DNA from: Yponomeuta sedellus | Taxonomy: Eukaryota > Arthropoda > Insecta > Lepidoptera > Yponomeutidae | Assembly: GCA_934045075.1 (NCBI GenBank) | Contig: OW203732.1 | Coordinates: 7,155,001-7,219,000, forward strand | Direction: 5' to 3' | DNA length: 64,000 nt | Shown here: positions 20,640 to 30,915 of the stretch, one piece after another | Layout of the letters: the number at the start of each line of letters is the position of its first letter | Position numbering within the stretch: position 1 is the first letter of the stretch | Program-made: the position numbers and the translations under genes | Notes under the pieces: generated by a model | The model's database searches: none | Told to the model about the DNA's origin: nothing | Seen by the model: the letters and a program-made list of their open reading frames with translations, nothing else

Positions 20640-20870
20640 AAAAAATTATTGCCTCATCCAAAAACAAATTAAAGAAAATTAGACTTAAACCGGAGGGTGG
20701 GCAGCAGCGCTTCCTGCAGTACAATTCTACCAAACTGCGATCCCCAACCCGCATGCCCAGCGTGGGGATTGTGGGCACTACCCCCTAATGATGGCACTAC
20801 CTTGTGCTCATTAGGGGAGGGCTATGTCCAGCAGTGGACTAATATGGCCTGAAGAAGAAGAAGACTTAAA
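20640..20870 (+). mobile_element. Short element with an RTE LINE 3' tail, copy 1
   Basis: GGTGGGCAGCAGCGCTTCC, CGCATGCCCAGCGTGGGGAT, then CATTAGGGGAGGGCTATGTC, CAGCAGTGGAC, GCCTGAAGAAGAAG. The last 60 bp match the LINE 3' end at 48402-48470; the front does not encode RT. Confidence 0.7.
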
Positions 20871-21116
20871 CCTAGGTTGTGGTATTATAAAATAAGGCCA
20901 GAGGTAGCGGCTCAGCTGGTGCTGACCCGGGTCAGCCCCGGACAGCGCTGGTTTTCAACCACTGCCTTCTCCCATAGATGTCGTACGGGAGTAATGTTAT
21001 GAGGGCTATAACAATTAAGGTACCTACTTTGTTACTTTGACCATGCTGGCTCATGATCTCTCTTTTGTATAAAACAAGCCTCGGTGCTTAAATGTCTGAC
21101 GTCTGAATAGATTTAG

Positions 21117-21380
21117 GTGGTCGATCGTACTTCGCTACAATTTATAATTTACGATTTAAATATACATCAAAGTGACCCAACTCGTAAATTTGTAACTGCC
21201 CAACGCACGCAGGTTGTTTTGAATTATACTCACAGCGGGATGTCCAATATTCCTATGGCGACAGTTCAAAAACTCATTGAACTCAATTTGGAAGCGCAAA
21301 TTAAAATATATGTTAGATATTTTCGTGGAGATTTATCCGCAAATAAAGTGGAAAGGGATATGAAGATAATTATTTCATGA
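21117..21380 (+). CDS. Unrecognised 87-codon open frame
   Basis: I do not recognise this frame. It starts MVDRTSLQFIIYDLN and includes MATVQKLIELNLEAQIKIYV, which is coding-like in composition. No homologous family comes to mind, and there is no clear splice context or upstream promoter. It could be a transposon scrap or chance. Confidence 0.15.
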   Translation: MVDRTSLQFIIYDLNIHQSDPTRKFVTAQRTQVVLNYTHSGMSNIPMATVQKLIELNLEAQIKIYVRYFRGDLSANKVERDMKIIIS

Positions 21381-21684
21381 AACACACGTCATAAGACAAG
21401 TGCAGGAGAAACTATTATCTAATGACAATATATCTATACATGCTGAAATCTGTGTAGTTTGAAAGCCGCGGTTGTGGGATTAGTAGTTGAAAATGTCATC
21501 TTCCTAGACTTTTACTTTTAACTAATTTTAAAAAAGTTTTAAAAAATCGCATTTCGAGTTGAAAAACCTTGTTTCGACAATTCAAGAATAATTAGTTCTA
21601 CCTCTCCGCCTACCAGCACAATGTCCTGCGGACCCCTGGCATACACGCGCCACTCTGGCTGGCTGGCTACTAACGGTAGGTAGG
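21381..21684. other. No feature recognised
   Basis: Ends in GGCTGGCTGGCTACTAACGG, a short simple stretch before the SINE. Confidence 0.4.
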
Positions 21685-22046
21685 TATCAACCCTTGTATG
21701 CCCCACTGCTGGGGCACGGGTCTCTTCCTGCTTCGCAGAAAGGTTAGGTCATACTTCACCACGGGGGCCAAGTCTGCGTTTGTGTAGGATTGTATGACAG
21801 TGACGGGTATTACTGTCGGAAGTTATCGAGCCGCCCATTAGGCCTCTGACATGGCTTAACGACTGCCATTACATCACAGCCGGCACCAACGGCTTAACGT
21901 GCCTTACGAAGCACGGAAGCGCTCGGGAAAACGCCACTAACGGTAGTCGCGGGATGGTCACCCATCCTGCACCTGACCGCGCCTGCTGTTGCCTAAGTCA
22001 AGTGATTGATTCCAATCGCTTGGCTTGGCTAGGCCACGAGCGCTTC
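21685..22046 (-). mobile_element. SINE-5S, full length
   Basis: Left end TATCAACCCTTGTATGCCCC (tail). The centre is ACTTCACCACGGGGGCCAAG. The right end GGCCACGAGCGCTTC is the 5' start on the minus strand. The 5S-like block is at about 21955-22005. Confidence 0.88.
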
Positions 22047-22369
22047 AAGGACGAAGTCCAAGGCAAGGAAGGAAAGGCGCCTACCTTGGGGATGCCAGTC
22101 TAAAATTGCTTGGAAATGTGATCGGATCATAAAATTTACGGTGTATTTTTATTTAGCACGGGATTGTACTTTCGTCGTATTTAGTTTGCGCCGGGCTGAT
22201 GAAACAGTGCAATCGCCATGCAAATAGGGTGCCTATCGCTGTTTATTCAAATGTCTCTACCAAAACAGGTGGCGAGTGTGCGGATTGGCACACAAGTCTA
22301 TTTCAATTTATCCGTCGTCGGATTATTTCCGCTTTGAATAATAATAACTTCGACACAGCACAATCACTT
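22047..22369. other. No feature recognised
   Basis: No repeat or gene that I can support. Confidence 0.4.
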
Positions 22370-22545
22370 GACCTAACTAGGACACCCTTTACTATGGTAA
22401 CCAGAGAAGGAAGTCACAAACATGAAATACACGCAGATTGAGGACACTTGTACAAATGTACGGCGGCCCACATTGGGGATTAAACCCACAGCCTCTTTTT
22501 TGGTACCCAAGCGCCTTAACGGCTAGACCAACGAGGTAATCTTTG
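22370..22545 (-). mobile_element. SINE-B variant with a different tRNA-like head
   Basis: Body as in SINE-B (ACTAGGACACCC, GTCACAAACATG). The head on the minus strand is CTCGTTGGTCTAGCCGTTAA, GGCGCTTGGGTACC, B box GGGTTTAATCCCC. This differs from the usual CTCTGTGGCGTAGCGG head. Confidence 0.7.
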
Positions 22546-22647
22546 TGTAGTACAGACGTAAGAAAAACTTAAGTGTATCGAGAATGTTCATATTTAGTTC
22601 GGTTATTTTTACTATAAAAAATATCAAAGATAAGCTTAAGTTTTTTT

Positions 22648-22792
22648 TATGTAGCCTATTAAAGTCCCACTGCAGAGCACAGGCCTTCTTACAGAGAGAG
22701 TATGGGTTTAATTACTACGCGTGCCCATCGTGAATTGGCAATTTTAAGCGCTGAGGCATTTGAACACCTCAGACCTCTCTAGTCCTAAGTAC
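22648..22792 (-). mobile_element. SINE-C, 3' part, reverse
   Basis: ATGTAGCCTATTAAAGTCCC, ACTGCAGAGCACAGGCC, AGAGAGAGTATGGG, GGCATTTGAACACCTCAGAC. Confidence 0.8.
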
Positions 22793-22864
22793 CTATGTAT
22801 GTGGTGTAAAGTACTTAAATGATCCCAGATAACATACCATAGATAAACTGACAGTAAATTTTTT

Positions 22865-23240
22865 ATCATCATCATCAATCATAAACAACCCATTACTACC
22901 CCACCGAGGGGCACAGGTCTCTGCCCTAAGGAAGGTATAGGTGATTATGCACCACGGGGGCCAAGTCTGGATTGTGTAGAGGCTTCCAAGACTAGTGGCT
23001 GGTCTTACTGTCAGAAGTTTTCTAGCCGCCCTAAGGCCTCTGACTTGGCTTAACGACTGCCATCTATCGATGGCAGCCGGCACCAACTGCTTAACGTGAC
23101 TTGCGAAGCACGGAACCGCGCGGAAAAATGTCACTAGCGTTAGTCATAGACGATTAACGCACTGAACGCGCCCTGTATTGCTTAACCTTCGCGATGGTCT
23201 ATGATCACTCAGGCAGCCGGGGCTATGAGCGATTCTGATT
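22865..23240 (-). mobile_element. SINE-5S, subfamily II, full length
   Basis: Tail ATCATCATCAATC, then ACCCCACCGAGGGGCACAGG, TGACTTGGCTTAACGACTGC, and the head near CGCGATGGTCTATGATCACT. The head differs from subfamily I but sits in the same place. Confidence 0.82.
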
Positions 23241-23577
23241 TTTTAATCATTCTAATAATATTTTTCTACACTCCAAGTAACAGTTCACGAGTGCACAATT
23301 CTCAAGATAAAAGAGAAAGACTTTAACACGACAACAGCATATTACAAGTGCCAGATTTCCCGTCCTTCCCCGGAGACATCTTGAGTTAACTTCACCACTG
23401 CTACTCCCTAAGTGGCGTAAAACAGAAAAGCGTCACATTCTTAAAAATGTCTTGTTCACGTTTTAAAGCTGCAGTACAGTTGGTGACAAAACTGCTTCTG
23501 AGTAGAAAATTATTGCTAAAGAATTGTACCATTTCTTAAGTTTAAGTCTTAAGTTTGTGTTGGCAGTTGAATTGTTT
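23241..23577. other. No feature recognised
   Basis: Nothing to annotate. Confidence 0.4.
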
Positions 23578-23652
23578 TTTTTTTATGTAGGCTATAAATG
23601 TCCCTCTGCATGGCATAGACAGTCTTTCAGAGAGAGTATGGGCTTAATTAAG
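23578..23652 (-). mobile_element. SINE-C fragment, reverse
   Basis: TATGTAGGCTATAAATGTCC and AGAGAGAGTATGGGCTTAAT, joined directly to SINE-B. Confidence 0.7.
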
Positions 23653-23654
23653 CT

Positions 23655-23848
23655 TACATAACATTTACATACTGCCAAATACATTGCTTCTGACCCCACA
23701 CTAGGATACCCTGTGTCGTGGGTACCAGAAACAGACCAGAAACAGATCCAAGACCTGGGGTTTTTTTTTTGTTTCCACCCGGGATTCAAACCCGGGACCT
23801 CTTGCTTGGCAGGCAGATGCGCTACCGCTACGCCACAGAGGTCGTCAA
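23655..23848 (-). mobile_element. SINE-B, full length with intact head
   Basis: The minus strand begins GACGACCTCTGTGGCGTAGC, GGTAGCGCATCTGCC (A box), GGTTTGAATCCCGGG (B box). It continues into the shared body and ends near ATGTATTTGGCAGTATG. Best copy for defining the family. Confidence 0.88.
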
Positions 23849-23952
23849 ACCATGACATCACGAATAACTTAGAAAACATGTGAATGAATAATTAAAGACC
23901 AAATGTACCTACCTAAGCTACGTTTGAGAAGGTGGTGCAAATCAGCCTTCTA

Positions 23953-25241
23953 CATAGGCTGCTACTTATGTATGCGGAATCTGGGATTCCAATAATTTTA
24001 AACGCAATGTCTGACCTCCATGGTCAAATTCGTTCTTTTTTTAAATACTGGCCGCTAATATTTTTCTCTTATATACGTTAGTGTTTTGTTTTTGTTGGGT
24101 TTAAAATGTCATATCGCTGAAAAAATGGAACTCACTCGTGAAAATATTCGTGCTATGATTTATTACGATTTTCGACGTGGTTTAACGCAACAACAGTGCG
24201 TAGATCAATTAACTTCGACTTTTGGTGGTGAAGTTCCATCAAAAACGACTGTGTATCACTGGTTTAGTGAGTTTAATCGCGGGCGCAGTAAGCTCACGGA
24301 CGAAGTTAAAGAAGGTCTCCCGAAATCGGTGGATGTGCCACAAAATATTGAAGCTGTGCGAAAACTAATAATGCAAGACCGCCATGTTACGTATCGCGAG
24401 ATAGAGGCTATTCTGGGCATACGTATGACGAGCATTTATAGGATATGACATGAACATTTGTCTGTAAAAAAAATTTGTTCACGCTGGATCCCGCACAACT
24501 TAACTCAGGATCAAAAAGATGCTAGCGTCGAATGGTGCAAGAAAACCTTAAAAAAATTCAACGGAGGCGACTCACAATCTGTTTATAATATCTACACAGG
24601 TGACGAATCCTGGATCTACGCGTACGATCCCGAAACTAAACAACAATCAACAGTTTGCGTGTTTCAAAATGAGCCAAACCCTACGAAAGTGGCTCGTGCA
24701 AAAAGCACTGTGAAGCAAATGGTGGCCTGCTTTTTTGGTATTAATGGCCATATGGCTACAATACCACTGGAGAATCGCAGAACGGTTAATTCGGAGAGGT
24801 ACACGACTATTTGTTGCCGTAAATATTCGAAGAAATACGTCAAAACAACCAGCGACTCAGAATCATACTTCACCATGACAATGCCAGCTGGCATACATCT
24901 CAGGAAACAACTACATTTTTGGATGGTCAAAAAATAGAATTGATGGGTCATCCACCGTACAGCCCTGATTTGGCTCCCAATGATTTCTATTTATTCCCAA
25001 ATGTAAAGAATTAATTACGTGGTCAACGATTTTTGACCCGTGAAGATGCCGTAGATGCGTTCAAACAGCACGTTTTGGAGATACCTCAATCAGAGTGGAA
25101 AAAGTGTTTTACAAATTGGTTTCATCGAATGCAAAAGTGCATCGATCATAGTGGAGAATACTTTGAAAAACAATAAAAGCATATTTAGCCCTATACATTT
25201 GTTTATTTTTTCTATTCCGCATACATAAGTAGCAGCCCTCG
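23953..25241 (+). mobile_element. mariner transposon, 1289 bp
   Basis: The terminal inverted repeats are 28 bp each (23953-23980, 25214-25241), sharing GGCTGCTACTTATGTATGCG and AAT. TA dinucleotides flank at 23951-23952 and 25242-25243, the mariner target. The outer six bases of the left end have decayed (CATAGG against CGAGGG on the right). Contains a broken transposase. Confidence 0.92.
24125..25176 (+). pseudogene. mariner transposase, inactivated
   Basis: DD34D transposase that would cut and paste the element. Seen: start MELTRENIRAMIYYDFRRGL, and a helix-turn-helix region with TTVYHWFSEFNRG and HVTYREIEAILGI. An in-frame TGA lies at 24446-24448. Then come SVKKICSRW, WIPHNLT and the first catalytic Asp in TGDESW. 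The frame is lost near 24810-24850, where a shift puts the second Asp (HHDNA-like) out of phase. The third Asp region SPDLAPNDFYLFP appears in another frame near 24963-25000, followed by a TAA near 25012. About 345 codons long overall, the family's usual size. Several independent lesions: an old, dead copy. Confidence 0.92.
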
Positions 25242-25382
25242 TATGTCACTTCACACAGCTTGTTGCGATATTCAGTGAAACTTATATATGTAGCTTAGAC
25301 AAGTAGTGAATACACTAATACTTGTATTTAAAAAATGTTTTATGATATGGTAGCTGTTCTAACAAATGTATAAAATAGTTCA

Positions 25383-25690
25383 TAAATAGGTTTTTAAAAT
25401 TGTCCTTAGCACAAGTTAATGCATTAAAAAAGAATATAATCATGTGGGCACAGCGATATCATTCCGATGTAAAACCTAACTGCAAAGGGGCTGCAAGTGA
25501 TGCAAACAATTTCAGCCAGATGTTGCTGCCTGTACGTAAAACAGAGGGTGAAGGGGTTCGAAATTTCACTGATGAAACCGCTGGCTCGGTTAGCCAGAGG
25601 TCGCGGGTTTGAGTCTCGGCATAGGTGGAACTTTTAGCCTCTAAATAGGTTTTTAAAATTGTCCCTAGCACGGGTTAGTGTATTAAAAAG
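25383..25690 (+). mobile_element. SINE-A: an older tail with a long-form copy inserted in it
   Basis: 25383-25440 is an isolated SINE-A tail (TCCTTAGCACAAGTTAATGC). A long-form copy follows. It has a 5' extension of about 140 bp (GATATCATTCCGATGTAAAA, CTTCAGCC-like, CTGCCTGTACGTAA), then the damaged tRNA-like unit and tail. AAGAATATAA occurs on both sides (about 25430 and 25689), a probable target duplication. Confidence 0.75.
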
Positions 25691-26176
25691 AATATAAATT
25701 GGTGATTTACGTACAGAGTGCACTAAGCTCAGTTGTTTATTGGTTGTCTTGACGAGATCTCTTTTAGTGATAGGGCTGCTGTCCGTAATTAAGACTATTA
25801 AGACTATCTATCTAAGTAATAAACGTGCCCGCAGTATCGCCCTCCTCTACCTCCGAAGCCAGTTCAGTTAGCTATAGTACAGAAAACTTACGGATTGCGG
25901 TTCTCGAAACATAGCTCCCAATTAAATTGATTCTAAATACTTATACAACGCAAAAGTTGCACAAAACTGATTTACTATAATCGGAGAGATCACGTTAAAA
26001 CATCAATGATTGTGGTATTTCAAAGCATGAAGCTGGGCAGCACAATTAACTCCTTATGTGAAGAAAAACAATAAAATACAGTAACATAAACTCAGCCTGT
26101 GAGAGACCAGCCTGGGTTGACGACCCACGACCCTAGTCTGAAAATATTTAATTCAAACTAAGTATACTAATCTTTG
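25691..26176. other. No feature recognised
   Basis: Nothing to annotate. Confidence 0.4.
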
Positions 26177-26540
26177 AAGCGCTCGTGGCCTAGCCGAACC
26201 GAGTGACTGGAATCAATCTCTTGAGTTAAGCAACAACAGGCGCGGTCAGGTGCAGGATGGGTGACCGTCCCGTGACTACCGCCAGTGGCATTTTTTCCGA
26301 GCGCTTCCGTGCTTCGCAAGGCACGCTAAGCCGTTGGTGCCGGCTGCCATGTAATGGCAGTCGTTAAGCCATGTCAGAGGCCTTATGGGCGGCTTGATAA
26401 CGTCTGACAGTAAGGCCCGCCACTGTCTTACAATCCTCCACCAACCCGGACTTGGCCCCCGTGGTGGAGTATGGCCTAACCTTCCTGCGATGCAGGAAGA
26501 GACCCGTGCCCCAGCAGTGGGGACATACAAGGGTTGATAA
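26177..26540 (+). mobile_element. SINE-5S, full length, best-preserved plus-strand copy
   Basis: GCGCTCGTGGCCTAGCCG, then the 5S internal control region: GAGTTAAGCAACAACAGGCG at 26223-26242 and GGATGGGTGACCG at 26256-26268. The SINE body follows and ends CATACAAGGGTTGATAA. The 5S resemblance covers box A, the intermediate element and box C in the right order and spacing. Confidence 0.9.
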
Positions 26541-26544
26541 TTAA

Positions 26545-26850
26545 CGAATCATATGGGTACAACGATATCATTCCGATGTAAATACCTAACTGCAAAGTAG
26601 GTACGTGGGGCAGTAAGTGATGCAATTTACTTCAGTCAGATGTCGCTGCCTGTACGTAATACAGAGAATAGTGTAAAGATGTACGAAATTTCACTGATGC
26701 TGGTGAGTCGCCCATTAGCTCAGTGGGAAAGAGCGCTGGCATGGATAGCCAGAAGTCGCGGGTTCGAATCCCGGCATGGGTGGAGTTTTTAGCCTCTAAA
26801 TAGGTTTTTAAAATTGTCCTTAGCACGGGTTAGTGCATTAAAATAAAAAT
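26545..26850 (+). mobile_element. SINE-A long form
   Basis: 5' extension CGATATCATTCCGATGTAAA, GCAAAGTAGGTACG, CTGCCTGTACGTAATACAG, ATTTCACTGATGC. The tRNA-like unit is at 26705-26782 (TAGCTCAGTGGG, GGTTCGAATCCCGG), with the tail to TTAGTGCATTAAAATAAAAA. Confidence 0.85.
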
Positions 26851-27080
26851 AGTAAACGCACTTATGTAAATCGAATTATCATACTAGCCAGGAATTGTAG
26901 TTCTATGGGACTAGCCCCAGAGTTTGCCACTTGCCACGGTCCCTGACAGACCTCTTCCGCCTTATCAACTAGTTATTTTTTGAAAGTTTCAATTCCAAAT
27001 TACTGTTCAGTGACGCCTTAGACCACGCCATAGACATAAGATATAAAATCTATTATTTATCTATTCATTCTACAATCAAT

Positions 27081-27155
27081 AAGAATGCGGTGGTAGCGGA
27101 GCGGTAGAACAGGCTTACCGGTATGGTGAAATGTGCCGCATGTATGACTTTGTTT
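27081..27155 (+). mobile_element. SINE-C head fragment
   Basis: ATGCGGTGGTAGCGGAGCGG then TAGAACAGG, the tRNA-like start of SINE-C. Confidence 0.6.
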
Positions 27156-28497
27156 TTTAGGTCCTGTACATTTTCTGGAGTTATAGTAGCAATACCACTA
27201 CAAAATTTGTATGGGAAGTAAAAAAAATGTTGTCTATTTTTCTTGAAACTTAAAATCAATACTCTTCAACACAATTGATTGAACACGTATTTCACCGTTT
27301 TTTCAAAATTTAACCCTTAAGGAGTGAAAGGGATTGCAATGTTTTTTTCCTTGAATCTTTTCAAAAATTGGACCTAGGAAGCTGAGATTTTGCACAGAGG
27401 ATCTACATGTAATGTAGACAAGGAATAAGACCGGATTTTAGGAAATTCAACCCCTTAGGGGGCGAAAAGGGTTTGTATGGAAGGTATAAAGGATGTGGTC
27501 TAATTTCTTGAAACTTAAAATAAATGCTCTTCAACACAATTAATTGAACACGTGTTTCGCCGTTTTAAATTCTAAATTCAACCCTTAAGGGAGTGAACGG
27601 GGTTGCGAAATTTTGTTCTCCTGACTGACTCACTCATCAACGCCCAGCCCAAGTCCTTGGACCTAGGAAGCTGAAATTTTGCACAGAGGCTCTGTATATA
27701 ATGTAGGTAAGGAATAAAATAAGGTTGTTTGAAATGCCACCCCTAAAGGGGCGAATACGGTTGTCAAAAATTTGTATGGGAACTATAAAGAATGTTGTCT
27801 AATTTACTTAAACTTAAAATAAATGGTCTTTAACACAATCGATTGAACTCGTGTTTCGCCGTTTTTCAAAATTTAACTCTTAAGGGAGTGAAGGGGTTGC
27901 AAACCTATGTTCCTTGAATCTTTTCCAAAATTGGACCAGGAGACTGAATTTTGCACAGATCGTCTATATATAATGTAGTTAAGGAATAAGACAGGATTTT
28001 TTTAAATTCAATCCCTAAAGGGGCGAAAACAGTTGTCAAAATTTGTATGGGAACTATAAAGAATGTTGTTTAATTTACTTGAAACTTAAAATAAATGCTC
28101 TTTAACACAATCGATTGAACACATATTTCTTCGTTTTTCTAAATTAAACCCTTAAGTGAGTGAAAGGGGTTGCAAAATTTTGTTTTCCTGACTGACTCAC
28201 TCATCAACGCCCAGCCCAAGCCCTTGGACCTAGCAAGCTGAAATTTTGCAGAGGAAATCTGTATATAACGTAGGTAAGGAATAAAATAAGGTTGTTTGAA
28301 ATTCAACCCCTAAGGGGGCGAAAACAGATGCCGAAATTTCTATTGAGAGTGTAAAGAATGTTGTCCAATTTTCTTGAAACTTAAAATAAATATTCTTCAA
28401 GACAATTGATTAAACACGTTTTCGTCGTTTTTTCTAAATGTAACCCTAAGGCGTTGCAAAATTTTGTTCCTTGAATCTTTTCCAAAATTTACTTTTT
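27156..28497. repeat. Tandem array alternating about 268- and 297-bp units
   Basis: The anchor ACACAATYGATTGAACACG recurs at 27271, 27536, 27835, 28107 and 28402, giving spacings of 265, 299, 272 and 295. The long units carry CTGACTGACTCACTCATCAA, CGCCCAGCCCAAG; the short ones have CTTGAATCTTTTC instead. Thus the repeating unit is a dimer of about 566 bp. No coding capacity. Confidence 0.85.
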
Positions 28498-28889
28498 TTT
28501 TTCTTAATTTGTGCAAACGCCACTAGATGGCGGCCAGTTCATTCTACATCACGGTATGGTTGTGTTTAACTTCACTCCATATATAGACTGACCGTCAAAA
28601 TAGTTTGGTTTCATCATAAAAGCCATTCAGGCAGGTAATAACATTAGCAATTCGTTGGTTCTTGACGCTTTTACTTAACTGTGTATTCTTGGATGTTGTT
28701 GGGCAATATTACCTTTTGCAGTCGTCGTAGAAGCCATTCTATATTGGCATGGCATAATAATACTCTTCGTTGATTCACGGGGTTTTTATTTCTTGGTTGT
28801 TGAGTGGAACCTTTGATATTTACTTATTGTTTGTTATCCCTCACATAAAATAATAGATGAGTTATTAAAAATCTATGGATCTATGGTGC
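28498..28889. other. No gene recognised
   Basis: Probably decayed mobile-element sequence leading into the Helitron piece. CCACTAGATGGCGGCC near 28520 resembles motifs in the twin elements. Confidence 0.35.
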
Positions 28890-29605
28890 CCCACACCGTG
28901 TTCCTATTATCGGAGACGGAGCCTGTCTGCTTCGGGCCATATCATATATCTTGTATAACACACAGATTATGGCTAGGGAGGTACGTGAGCAAATCGTTAG
29001 CCATGTTGTAGCCAACTGGGAAAAGTTCTCTATTATGTCTCATACACGGATGTTATCCGTGGTCTCATAATAGAAAACTCTTCCCAGAACTCTTCATTAG
29101 TCTGTGGATTAGTACATATGGATGACGCAGTACACTATCCCGTGAAGTTCCTTAGTACTCTGAACCCACCTGGGCTACAGCCTCACACACTTATCCTTAA
29201 AGTGGGTGCTCCAGTAATACTACTGCGAAATTTTAATCCACCTAAGTTGTGCAATGGGACTAGGTTGCATGATGTGAAAGCTTTAAATATTATATAAAAA
29301 CGTAATAAAGGCCATTGTATTTACTGGCTGTGCTAGAGGTGAATCGATATATATAGGTACCCCTTATATCACTTATGCCATCGGAGTGCCCATTCGAATT
29401 TAAAAGGCTGCAATTCCCCCTTAAAGTCTGTTTTGCAATGATTGTAAATAAGTCGCATTGTCATTCACTGAAAATAGCAGGAATCGATCTTAGAGGAGAC
29501 TGCTTTTCGCACGGCCAGTTTTACGTGGACTGCTCGAGAGTGAGCTCCCCTAGCAGCCTGGTCATATTAGCAGCCGAGGGAAGAACATCGTTAGCCCTTT
29601 ACTAA
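28890..29605 (+). pseudogene. Helitron Rep/helicase remnant with OTU-like part
   Basis: Two coding pieces separated by decay. At 28896-29047 an OTU cysteine-protease start: IIGDGACLLRAISYILYNTQ then MAREVREQIVSHVV; the D-G-x-C motif includes the catalytic Cys. At 29120-29280 and 29375-29605 is the C-terminal part of a PIF1-type helicase: KFLSTLNPPGLQPHTLILKV, GAPVILLRNFNPPKL, CNGTR, then FPLKVCFAMIVNKSHCHSLK and GQFYVDCSRVSSP, the last helicase motifs. Stops and shifts break it (for example after KALNII near 29295). Known: insect Helitrons can carry OTU domains with the helicase. Rep and the element ends are not seen. Confidence 0.82.
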
Positions 29606-29717
29606 GTACAACTAAATGATTTGTGTTACCGGTGCTAACTCGACGATAGATTAAATACAATAAATACATAGATAATATCCAAGACCCGAGACAAACTAGA
29701 AAATTTCGTTACCTGGT

Positions 29718-29797
29718 TTGACCCGGCCGGGGATCGAACCCGAGACCTTCGGTTTTACAGGCGGCGTGCCAAACCGCTGCGCCACCGAGGCCGTCAA
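29718..29797 (-). mobile_element. tRNA-like SINE head of a further type
   Basis: The minus strand reads CGGCCTCGGTGGCGCAGCGG, TTTGGCACGCCGCC, TAAAACCGAAGGTC, GGGTTCGATCCCCGG. It is a clean tRNA-like unit with A and B boxes, but no body of its own family follows. Confidence 0.7.
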
Positions 29798-29915
29798 ATA
29801 CCTCAAGTAATCAAATACCTCACTGCTCGAAACTGCCAATCCGCGTTTGGCACGCGTGTTACTTCAGCTCTCTCTCTCTGAGAGAAGGCATGCCGTATAT
29901 ATGCTACACAAGAAA
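29798..29915 (+). mobile_element. SINE-C fragment
   Basis: AAATACCTCACTGCTCG, AACTGCCAATCCGCG, GCTCTCTCTCTCTGAGAGAA. Confidence 0.7.
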
Positions 29916-30136
29916 ATCAACAGAAATGTTAGAACATACGAGCGATAGGAAAGTAAAAGCTGCCGTAAAAAGCATTGAAAATCTTTTCGAAAGTAGCTGT
30001 TACGTCATTCGTGAACTGGTCAATATTGACATCAATTATCCCTTTCACAGCAACCCCTGCACACATACATACACATAGAGGTACGTGTAAACACAATGTG
30101 CAAAATTATTGGCACCCTTATAGAGGGAGTTCGCTG

Positions 30137-30735
30137 ATGCGCAGCCTTCAACCTGCCTCCGCATGATTAATATGAGGTCATGAGCAATGAATATGCAACA
30201 GAACAGAAGATAAAATATCAAGAGGTCTTCTAAACATAAAACATTCAAAAATATAACATACATAATAATTTCCTTACATTACAATAATGATGTAAACTCT
30301 GTTAATTAAGGACTTTGAAAAGACTTTTTAAAAGACGGTTTGGAGTGTTTTTGTCCATTTTTTCTCCACAAAACATCTAGATTTTGAAATGGAATTTTGA
30401 ATTTCAACGTTCATTAAGCCGCAGTTTCTGCGCTACGTTGAATAAAACTTTTTCGTATCATTTCATACATACATCATTTACATTATTCGTAAAAAGCATG
30501 AAGTTACTGTAGTAAGGGTTAAAGATTTTATAAAGCAGTATGCTTCCCAATATTGTAACGTATGATCATTTTAAACGAAAATTTAATAATGTATTACATT
30601 CAACAACAACAGCTTTTGAACTGCCTCCAAATGATTAATATGAGGCCATGAGCACTCAATAAGCGACAAAACGACGGTAAAATATCAAAAGCTCTTCTAA
30701 AATGAAGTCATTTATAAACATAACATACGGATAAA
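30137..30735. repeat. Direct repeat pair, about 130 bp each, 470 bp apart
   Basis: 30137-30265 and 30607-30735 share ATGATTAATATGAGG, CATGAGCA, AAAATATCAA, CTCTTCTAAA, ATAACATAC. The stretch between them (30266-30606) holds no gene. Confidence 0.65.
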
Positions 30736-30744
30736 GATACACAC

Positions 30745-30915
30745 ACACAACCTCATCAAGTTACCCAGGGCAAAATCGTGAGGAAACCTGAGTGTGTGAG
30801 GTGTTCACAAAGCGCTTGAGATTCTGCAGTGGGCACATATATGGTGATTGAGCCCAAACTCGCTCTCCAAGAAGAGGCCTGTGCCCTACAGTGGAACGTT
30901 TATTAGCTGCATTAT
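30745..30915 (+). mobile_element. SINE-C, 3' part
   Basis: AAATCGTGAGGAAACCTGAG, GTGTGTGAGGTGTTC, GGCCTGTGCCCTACAGTGG. Confidence 0.75.

Noticed and set aside
26223..26290. A genuine 5S rRNA gene
   Set aside because: Only the internal control region is conserved; the flanking 5S stems are not, and the sequence continues into a SINE body.
27156..28497. CRISPR-like array
   Set aside because: Units of 265-299 bp without unique spacers, in an insect genome.
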